NCBI GenBank assembly: GCA_947311845.1
Contig: CAMZMU010000020.1
Span: 37,620,655-37,684,654 of the forward strand
DNA: 64,000 nt
Direction: 5' to 3'
Source of the DNA: Poa pratensis
Lineage: Eukaryota > Streptophyta > Magnoliopsida > Poales > Poaceae
This document shows positions 55,869 through 64,000 of this stretch, one piece after another; position 1 is the stretch's first letter, and the number at the start of each line of letters is the position of its first letter. The notes under the pieces are model-generated. The model was not told where the DNA came from. It worked only from the letters and a program-made list of their open reading frames with translations, and searched no databases. Both the position numbers and the translations under genes were made by a program.

Positions 55869-56169
55869 TCCTCCTCACCTTATAAGAATTTCGTCCCCGA
55901 AATTCCTCACCAAAAACATTTTTTTTTACAATTCTTTTTTTTATTCAAAACTAACAAGCAAGATTTTGAAAAATCAAAACCAAAATAATTTTGTCAAACA
56001 AACAAATCAAACATACACACCTGAAAAGTATAACTAAAAGTTAGCACAAGAAAACATGCTAAATGTTAGTACAACAAACACATGTCAAAAGTTAGTCACG
56101 ACACTCAACTACCGTTCTACCCATTTATCCCAGCGTATCCTAAACCTTGAGCTCTGATACCACTTTAAC
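55869..56169 (-). other. internal region 1 of element D
   Basis: The 301 bp carry a polypurine tract (minus GGTGAGGAGGA, 55869-55879) and a primer-binding site (minus TGGTATCAGAGCT, 56150-56162), with seven bases between it and LTR2. There is no open frame of note and the content is A-rich. Confidence 0.88.
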
Positions 56170-57951
56170 TGTCACGCCCGAGACCCGGCCCGGTAGAATG
56201 ACAGCCGCCGCGCGCCTATAGACCCGTAAGTCTATACACGCGCAAGGCGTAGAGAAGCAGGATAAACCAGCACAGTGGATCAAAACAGCTCATTTATTTA
56301 TTTTACAAGATTATTTACAATTATAAGACTAAAAGGTTCTCTAGTCGCATCTCACCCACTGGTCCAGCCTACTCCTCGATCAACGTCTTCTTCCGCTGCG
56401 CACTCTGATTAACCTGACAACTGCAACTAAAAACAGAGGGGAGCAAGGGTGAGTACGAATAAATCATACTCAGCAAACAATTCATACACTTTCATATACT
56501 TTGTAAAATACACTAGGTTTTCGAAATAGCAGTAAAACAATCATTGTGTTGTTAAGTTGTTAAGCAGATTAAAACACATGGTGCCACACATGAAAGTGAG
56601 TTTCCCTACCCGGGAATCACAGGGGTGAATATCCACGCTTTTACACTCTTAAGAGGGGTACTCCGACATCGACAGCCTCGCCCAGAACCACACAGGATTC
56701 CAGAACGAGCTGAGCCCTTTCACCCGCTCGGACACCCTGACCTACTCGATGTCGGTCGCTCCTACGGATCCATCACCGACACTTTCCATTCAAAGGCCGC
56801 CCCTCGCGGAGAACTCAGACAGTCCCATACCTGTACTGTGACCGGTACAATACGATCACCTTCGTAGCACCAAGTTTATTTTATAAAAGCATTCAGTTGA
56901 TTTCCATGTCAAAAATACGTGCTAAGCCCGGCTCGTACCGGTGGCTCCTACGGATCCATCACCGTAACGACACCAGCGCATTAACCCCGTATATCAACAC
57001 AAAACTCGTACCACTCAGGGTATCACACATATTCAATCAAAGCATGCTCTACAAAATATATGAGAGAGGTACGAAGAGCTTGCCTCGGTTAGCTCCGTTG
57101 TAGCTATCACATACTCCAGCTACTTCGTAGGATCGACCGCTCCAAAAAAACAGCGATTGTACGAGCTCATACACCCGCCCGTACGCCAAGATACCAGCAG
57201 CAAAGATGTGCGCCAGACTCTACACTCGCCGGCTGTATATCTCATGCCAGCCAGCTCTTCATCGCCACCATCGCCAGCACCGGCGGCGCCGCACGGGCAT
57301 CGTTCTCTGATTTCGCTCTCCAATTCGGCAGCACCTCCTCCAAAAGTATACGCTCGCTAAACTCCTCTCTAATCAGCTGGCTATCCTCTCTGATCGTATT
57401 CTCTCGATGGATGGGGTGTGGAGAGTACAGAAAGCTGAGAGGCAGCCGCAGCAGCAGCTAACTATCTATAAGAGAGAGCACCGGCTAAAATATCTAAGCT
57501 GTGCAATCCTTCGCTCCTACGCCTGCTACGTGCCCAGCTCTTATTTGCTATCCTTTCCTCGGACGACACGAAGGAGCTGACTCGCTCGCCATGCAGAAAT
57601 ATCTGCCAAAGACCCAAGGCCACCACGTCTTAACCTCCGCTAGAGTAATGCCACGTTGACCTCGGTTGACATATGCTCTCACGTCATGCATGGTTCAGAT
57701 TGTCTATGCATGCAGGTACGAAGAAGCAACCTGGCTACTGAACGATCGAATGCATGCACTAATACTAGTTAGCTCGGCACATGCACAAACAAATCAAAGC
57801 AAATCCTCTACTTTCTATTGCATGCACAAATTTAACATTTAATTTAAACACGAGAGATTAACACAACTAGACTGATCAAAAGCTAATTTCATTTAATCAA
57901 ATTATTTAATTTACTCAAAATAATAATATCTCGGAAATTCAGGGTATTACA
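56170..57951 (-). repeat. LTR2 of element D, chimeric
   Basis: The LTR is 1,782 bp. From 56170 to about 57412 it follows LTR1. From about 57401 to 57951 it is identical by eye to LTR3 (59704-60257). The switch lies in the shared phrase ctctcgatggat. The TATA-like TATAGATA (minus) is at 57463-57470, about 50 bases from the switch. Confidence 0.9.
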
Positions 57952-58260
57952 TCCTCCCCACCTTATAAGAATTTCGTCCCCGAAATTTCTCACAAAACAT
58001 ACAAACCAATTTAACTAACATGCAAGATTTTATCTAACCAAAACAAAAGATTTTACCATGCAAGAATAACACAAGTCTCACAAATATATCTAAATGTTAG
58101 AGCAACAAAACATGCATGGAAAATTAGTCAAAAACAGAAAACATCAAACAATGTTAGCTACAAACAACAAACCTCAAACAATGTTAGTCGCAAACACTAG
58201 CTAACGGTCTACCCATTTTTTCCCGTGACCTATAACCTTAAGCTCTGATACCACTTTAAC
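57952..58260 (-). other. internal region 2 of element D
   Basis: The 309 bp carry a polypurine tract (minus GGTGGGGAGGA, 57952-57962) and a primer-binding site at 58241-58253. The region is clearly diverged from internal region 1, so the two internal parts come from different subfamilies and not from a recent duplication. Confidence 0.88.
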
Positions 58261-60257
58261 TGTCACGCCCCGAGACCCGGCCCGGTAGAATGACAGCCGC
58301 CGCGCGCCTATAGACCCGAAGGACTATACACGCGCAAGGCGTAGAGAAGCTGGATAAACCAGCACAGTGGATCTCAAGAAGCTCTTCTAATCATTTTTAC
58401 AAGATTATTTACAATTACAGAATAATTAGATTCTCTAGTCGTTTTCCCATGCACTGGTCCAGCCTACTCCTCGGAGAATGTCGTCTTCCGCTGCGCACTC
58501 TGATACATACAAAAACAAAAGCAGCAAGGGTGAGTACAAACAATTAAGTCGTACTCAGCAAACAATTCATACACTTTCATATAATTTGTAAAATACACTA
58601 GGTTTTCGAAATACAGATAAATCATTTGTGTGGTTAAGTAACTAAGCAGGTTAAAAAGCATGGTGCCACACATGAAAGTGAGTTTCCCTACCCGGGAATC
58701 ACAGGGGTGAATATCCACGCTTTTACACTCTTAAGAGGGGTACTCCGACATCAACAGCCTCGCCCAGAGCCACACAGGCTCCAGAACGAGCAGAGCCCTT
58801 TTACCCGCTCAGACACCGGACACCTTGACCTACTCGATGTCGGTCGCTCCTACGGATCCATCACCGACACTTTCCATTCAAGGGCCGCCCCTCACGGAGA
58901 ACTCAGACAGTCCCATACCTGTACTGCGACCGGTACAATACGATCACCTTCGTAGCACCAAGTTTACTTTATAAAACTCTTGTTTCATTTCCATGTCAAC
59001 TATACGTGCTAAGCCCGGTTCGTACCGGTGGCTCCTACGGATCCATCACCGTAACGACACCCGCACACTAGCCACGTATATCAACTCAAAGCTCGTACCA
59101 CTCTGGGTATCATGCATATTCACATCAAAGCATAATCTACAAAATATACGAGAGTGGTAGGAAGTGCTTGCCTCGGTAAACTATGTCACAGCTATCAAAA
59201 TAATCCAGCTACTTGGTAGGATTGACCGCTCCAGATACAAGCTACAATCGGCATACGTGATTATACGCCAGTAGCCCAAAAATACCACCGGCAAAGATCC
59301 TCCATTCGCCGGCGCCTATCTCACGCCAGCGTCCTCCGCCGCACTCATCGCCGCCACACTTTAATCACTCCTCTAATCTCTCTCTATATTTCCTCTCATC
59401 TGCATTTCTGCAGCGTCTCTTGGCTCCTGCTGTCTAATCTCTGCTCCTCCGAAAAGACACGCATGTAAACTAATCGTAGACACAGGCGGAGCTTCATGGA
59501 GGCCAAATGGGCCATGGCCCCCCCAGGTTTGGAGTAATTGCTGAAGAATTTTTTTTTGGAGTGCTTAACTGAGAAGAAAAATAGCATTTGGCCCCCCCAA
59601 ACATAAATATTTTGCATTTCGCCCCCCCTACAACCTCTGCCAAGCTCCGCCACTGATCGTAGAGTCTCTCTCACTAGTCTCTCTGGTCTTGCTCTTCGGT
59701 CGTGCTCTCTCGATGGATGGGGTGTGGAGAGTACAGAAAGCTGAGAGGCAGCCGCAGCAGCAGCTAACTATCTATAAGAGAGAGCACCGGCTAAAATATC
59801 TAAGCTGTGCAATCCTTCGCTCCTACGCCTGCTACGTGCCCAGCTCTTATTTGCTATCCTTTCCTCGGACGACACGAAGGAGCTGACTCGCTCGCCATGC
59901 AGAAATATCTGCCAAAGACCCAAGGCCACCACGTCTTAACCTCCGCTAGAGTAATGCCACGTTGACCTCGGTTGACATATGCTCTCACGTCATGCATGGT
60001 TCAGATTGTCTATGCATGCAGGTACGAAGAAGCAACCTGGCTACTGAACGATCGAATGCATGCACTAATACTAGTTAGCTCGGCACATGCACAAACAAAT
60101 CAAAGCAAATCCTCTACTTTCTATTGCATGCACAAATTTAACATTTAATTTAAACACGAGAGATTAACACAACTAGACTGATCAAAAGCTAATTTCATTT
60201 AATCAAATTATTTAATTTACTCAAAATAATAATATCTCGGAAATTCAGGGTATTACA
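58261..60257 (-). repeat. LTR3 of element D
   Basis: The LTR is 1,997 bp including a 175-bp MITE (59481-59655). The R/U5 side is diverged from LTR1 and LTR2, with many substitutions and small indels. The U3 side equals that of LTR2. It ends GGGTATTACA, followed by the target duplication GGCTC. Confidence 0.9.
59481..59655. mobile_element. 175-bp hAT-type MITE inside LTR3
   Basis: The ends CACAGGCGGAGCTT and CAGTGGCGGAGCTT (from the right) are near inverted repeats. ATCGTAGA flanks both sides (59473-59480, 59656-59663), an 8-bp hAT target duplication. The interior contains gggccatggccccccc and a poly-C run. LTR1 and LTR2 lack it. Confidence 0.88.
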
Positions 60258-60315
60258 GGCTCCACCTGCGCAATACCGCACTCGCCTCTGCAAGGATGGA
60301 ACCGGCTGCAATGGA
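60258..60315 (+). pseudogene. ankyrin/CCCH zinc-finger pseudogene, 3' part
   Basis: Directly after the element the sequence ggctccacctgcgcaatacc continues the finger region. After one missing C it reads QYRTRLCKDGTGCN, the conserved segment that follows FE.WLHPA in this protein family. It fades after about 60310, so the rest of the gene is lost. Confidence 0.8.
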
Positions 60316-61174
60316 GTCCTGAATGTTTCGTGTTTTCTTGTGGAATTAATTAATGCAAGAGACAGCCACTCCGTCACCAACACGTCCATTGCGGTAGTTA
60401 ATTTGATCACTACACAGTACTATAGGTCGGAGTGCAAGGAAATGGAATAAGGTTGGCACATTGCTGTATTTTTCTTCAGTCATTTGGATTTTATTCCAAT
60501 GTTAGCTTTCTCCGAAATTTTAGTCGTATGTTTTTTTCATAGGTGTCCTAGCTGAATAACAAACATTGTTCTGCCTCTCAGTACTGTACTGAACATAGGT
60601 TTTTTTTTTTTTTTACTTCTGGCAGGTAGGAGACAGCTATTTCAATCCTGTGATATTGTTTTGTTTTTCGATGAATTTTGATGACTTTGCTCAGCTTCCT
60701 CTTGAGATGAAGTTGACCATCGTTAATGAGGTACTACATTTTATAACAGTTTCTTGGAGTACTATGGTTGTCGAACATAATTTCGCAATCGTCAAAAAAA
60801 AATTACGCATAATTTTTGGATGTTGAGATAGCACCACAGAGTCAGAACCACATTTCGAACATCTTTCAGCTGTAGAATCGGCACCCATTATAGACACGAA
60901 GTAAAGATAAAAGACAGGAATTGGTACCAATTTAGATTAACTAGAAATCGTGCGTTGCACGTGTAAAGCTACTGGTATGCTCAAATACTGGAGCAGCAAG
61001 TATACAGAGCTCTGTACCGTATCAATCATCTAAGCCTACGTATCGTCGTTTGCTCCTTCCTTAAACAAGAACAACAACCTCCAAACCCCATCGACCCACC
61101 GCGACACGCGATTCCCTTCCCTCGGGGACTAGGCTAGTACAAGTCGAAGCAGTCAGCACCGCCGCATCCATCCC
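60316..61174 (+). promoter_or_regulatory. upstream region of the UFD2 gene
   Basis: AT-rich with T-runs (60600-60614). The last 150 bp are the probable 5' leader, in which cgattcccttccctcgg and pyrimidine-rich stretches precede the start codon. No clear TATA box was identified. The context catccc|atggcg suits a plant start site. Confidence 0.45.
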
Positions 61175-64000
61175 ATGGCGTCCCCGTCCGCGCCCGCGCC
61201 CGCGCCGGCGCCGTCGCGGCCGCAGCGCTCGCCTGACGAGGTGGAGGACATCATCCTCCGCAAGATCCTCCTCGTCTCCCTCACGCCCCCAACCTCCCCC
61301 AACCCCGCCGTCGCCTACCTCGAGCTCACCGCCGCCGAGCTACTCTCCGAGTCCCGGCCCCTCCTCGCGCTGCGCGACAACGCCGAGCGCGTCCTCATCG
61401 ACCGACTCTCCCTCCCGGACCCGCCCGCCAACTCGCCTTCCCCCTTCGCCTTCCTCGCCGCCGCCTTCCGCCGCGCCGCCGACGAGGCACGCAAGATCTC
61501 CACAATCCGCGACGCCGGCCTCCGGGCGCGCCTCAAGGAGTCCATCGCCCACATCCGCGGCCTCATCCTCTCCTACGCGCGCATCGTCGCCGGTAACCCA
61601 GACACCTTCCCCTCGCCCCCCAACGCGCCCCACCCGGCCGCGGACCTGCTCATCTTCCTGCTCGCCGAGGCCGCCGACGCGCTCGACCCTACCCCGGCCC
61701 CTGGCGCCCCGCCGGCGCCGGGGTTTCTGGACGAGCTCTTGGGGAACGTGGACTACGAGACCATCGAGCCGGTGATGGGGGAGCTCTACGAGCGTCTCAG
61801 GCAGAGGGTCGAGAAGGTATCAGCCCTCGGCGACTTCCAGCGCCCACTCCGTGTGCTCAGGCGGCTCGTGGGAATCCCCAATTGCGCCAAGGCTCTAGTG
61901 GAACACCCCAAGTGGATTCCTAAGAATCAGATTATGCTCATCGGGGAAGGGAGAGTCATGGAGATCTCCAGCTTGCTCGGAGCGTTCTTCCACGTCAGTG
62001 CAATCCCTGACCGTGAGTTTGCAAGCCAGCCGGATGTTGGGTGAGTGCTCCTACCGCTCATTGATTCATTACTGCTCACTTAGATAGAAAGCTTGCATTT
62101 TGCGTACTGTTCTTGTGGATTGTGCTAACTCTGATCGGAACTGCACATATTAGCTCGGATAATCGGCCAAGTAATTGTCCTTATGAATATTTAAGATAGT
62201 CGATCTAGTAGCAATTCCAGCATTCTTTTGATTGGCAATATGTAAAAGTTAGGATTTTGATTGTGAACATCTGCTGCTTAATTCTATTCTAAATTTGAGG
62301 TGCACTCTCTAATTTCTAATCATTTTCTTAGAGTCCAATGCTTAACTTATGATGAAGTCAGTCTGCTAATTGTAATTCTGGTACCAAGCAATGTTGGCCC
62401 TTCATTATTTTGGCCCCAAGCTCCACCGCTGCTTGAATTTGACTTGGTTTTCGTATTCCATATGCATATGATCAAACCGGTCTTAGCATCCAAGCCTGAT
62501 GTTAAGCATTGTGCAGATAAACATCCAGACTTACCTTTTCTTTTTTGTTGGATCAGGCAACAGTGCTTCTCCGAGGAATCTTCACGCCGGCCAGCTGACT
62601 TGATGTCATCTTTTGCAACTATCAAGAATGTTATGAATAGCTTGCAGGATGGACTAAGGGATATTCTTCTAGTGCTACTTAAAAATTTGGATACTCGAGA
62701 TAAGGTCCTTGAGTATCTAGCGGAGGTGATAAACAAAAATGCAGGAAGATCCCGCATGCAGGTAACTGGCAAAATTTATCTGGTCATACATAACCACCAT
62801 GAATCATTCGACCATACTCCATACCTTGCGTCATGTTTTCACTTATATCTCAGTCCAGCGTACAGATAACTAGGATGTCTAAATTAATTAACAGTACAGA
62901 TTGTTTAGTGGTATGTTATATTGCTAGTTCATCGCGGGGTAAAATAGCTAGATGGCTGGCATGGTCCAGCTGGAAGGGGGTATGATACTGTAATATGGCG
63001 GATGGACAATAAGTGAGGGATACAACTTAGATGAGGTGAAGACTCTTATTCGTAATTTGTTGTCTTCTGAACGGTGCAGCTCATCTTTTCATATGGATAT
63101 GAGGTTAACCTTTAACAAGAGTGTTTACTCAAATAACTAACACAAACCATAGTTGTGCAAATCAAATCTCTCTTAATCCTTAAACATAGACGTACTAATT
63201 AGCCAGCACTAGGAAGGTGCACCTGCTGCCTGTTGCGCCATATCTATTGGCTGGGTTCACACCCCTGAATTAGACAGATGAAGATACATTCATGTCCATA
63301 AATAAAACTTCAGTAATACGAGGAATTGATGATTTAATGTCCTAGATGTATTACAAACATGCTACGTTGTCTTTCTATCCAAAAAAAAATGCTATGTTGC
63401 CTGGTAGGTGTTACAACCCAACAGCAGTCCTTAAATGGTTGTAATACTTGGCATGTTATATTGCTTATTTTCTTAAATTGCAGTAATCAACTATACTTAC
63501 AACAAACCTTTTTTTTTCAATCCTGTTATTGGTATTCCATCCTATAGTAGTCTCATCATGTGTCTTGTGACAGGTGGATCCTTTAAAATGCGCTAGTTCT
63601 GGTATGTTTGTCAATCTTAGTGCTGTGATGCTCCGTCTATGCGAGCCCTTTTTGGATAAAATGGAGTCAAAGAAGGACAAGATTGATGTCAAGTACCTGT
63701 TCTGCAACGACAGAGTCAATTTCAAGTTAGTTTCTTCTTTGAGATTCATTGTAAAAAACATCAGAACACATTCTTTTCTTGATTTCAGTATCTAATGCAT
63801 TGCTTTTGTGCTGTAGAGATTTGACCGCAATAAATGCCTCCTCAGAAGAAGTGTCATCATGGGTAGAGAGCTGGAACCATGAGAATGTTCAAGATAATGC
63901 CAGTGGAGTGGCTCGCTTTGTGGAATCACAAGAAGCTACAAGCTCAGGCAAAAGTAGCCCAGTTTCTCTTCCTTCTAAAGGAGTGCCACTAGCGAGCTGC
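61175..64000 (+). CDS. UFD2: ubiquitin conjugation factor E4 (UFD2 type), first four exons
   Basis: Exons are 61175-62040, 62557-62761, 63574-63725 and 63817 to beyond the window, all with GT..AG introns. Together they give 469 codons in one frame. The N-terminus is Ala/Pro-rich, followed by the Ufd2 core (EVEDIILRKILL, LPDPPANSPSPFAFL, CFSEESSRRPADL, GMFVNLSAVMLRLCEPFLD, INASSEEVSSW). UFD2 proteins extend ubiquitin chains on substrates handed over by CDC48/p97 for proteasomal degradation. The C-terminal U-box, which recruits the E2, would lie right of the window. In plants the homologue (PUB1/MUSE3) acts in turnover of immune receptors. The gene looks intact. The long exon 1 is GC-rich and later exons are AT-richer, as usual in grasses. 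Confidence 0.93.

Larger units (their letters stand above)
54090..60257 (-). mobile_element. three-LTR, two-internal-region compound retroelement D
   Basis: The order on the plus strand is LTR1 (54090-55868), internal 1 (55869-56169), LTR2 (56170-57951), internal 2 (57952-58260), LTR3 (58261-60257). The whole is flanked by one 5-bp duplication, GGCTC (54085-54089 and 60258-60262). Each internal region has a Met-tRNA primer site and a polypurine tract but no coding sequence, so the element is non-autonomous. The LTRs (about 1.8 kb) are six times longer than the internal regions. LTR2 matches LTR1 in its left 1.24 kb and LTR3 in its right 0.54 kb. Confidence 0.9.

Noticed and set aside
54090..58260. 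A satellite or segmental triplication with a 2.08-kb period
   Set aside because: The period is due to LTR plus short internal region. Primer sites, polypurine tracts and one outer target duplication show a compound retroelement.
1..64000. CRISPR arrays, bacterial operons, phage genes
   Set aside because: None are present. The repeats are LTR, MITE, SINE and duplication structures of a plant nuclear genome.

Overview
The window looks like nuclear DNA of a Triticeae grass (wheat, Aegilops or a close relative). The evidence is an Au-type SINE at 46879-47066, TA-flanked Stowaway MITEs, nested LTR retrotransposons with an initiator-Met-tRNA primer site, GC-rich grass-type first exons, and a gene with GT..AG introns. 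I see no bacterial genes, no CRISPR array, and no rRNA or functional tRNA gene. Only a small part of the sequence is host genes. The rest is transposable elements and old direct duplications.

Left third (1-27191). Two families of CRM-like Ty3/gypsy elements sit here, each caught in a tandem duplication. Family A (minus strand) occurs as A1 (1-3333, cut by the window edge) and A2 (4799-12964, 3' LTR reduced to 53 bp). A1 and A2 share the same host flank, so this is a duplicated block with a spacing of about 9.6 kb, not two insertions. A2 also carries a 764-bp Stowaway-like element (6379-7142) with gene-like cargo; the uninterrupted target site is visible in element B. Family B (plus strand) occurs as B1 (17453-23845, cut inside integrase) and as a solo LTR (26223-27191) with a CTTTC target duplication. 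B1 and the solo LTR lie in two copies of an 8.82-kb block joined at a 5-bp microhomology.

Middle (27192-48060). A complete non-autonomous LTR element C (28511-35117, minus, target duplication GCTTG) encodes one protein of about 1,290 codons with no reverse transcriptase. It has two zinc knuckles and home-made repeat modules. To its right is a third direct duplication, of a divergent gene pair: a short PNRC/EDC1-like protein (minus) and an mTERF protein (plus). In the left copy the PNRC-like ORF is intact and mTERF is truncated. In the right copy mTERF is intact and the PNRC-like ORF is frameshifted. LINE fragments, a tRNA-derived SINE and the Au SINE are spread through this block.

Right part (48060-64000). 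This holds a Stowaway MITE, the relic of a B3-domain gene, and an ankyrin/CCCH zinc-finger (TZF-type) pseudogene. That pseudogene is split by a 6.2-kb array of three LTRs and two 0.3-kb internal regions (54090-60257), flanked by one target duplication, GGCTC. The window ends in the first four exons of a ubiquitin chain-elongation factor E4 (UFD2) gene.

Most notable signal: families A, B and C each carry their own CCGG-type near-palindrome array twice per element. One array is 64-70 bp upstream of the LTR TATA box, the other starts 280-290 bp after the primer-binding site. The positions are conserved across families while the sequence is family-specific and matched within each element. The LTRs of the three families also encode a related C-terminal tail of the polyprotein.
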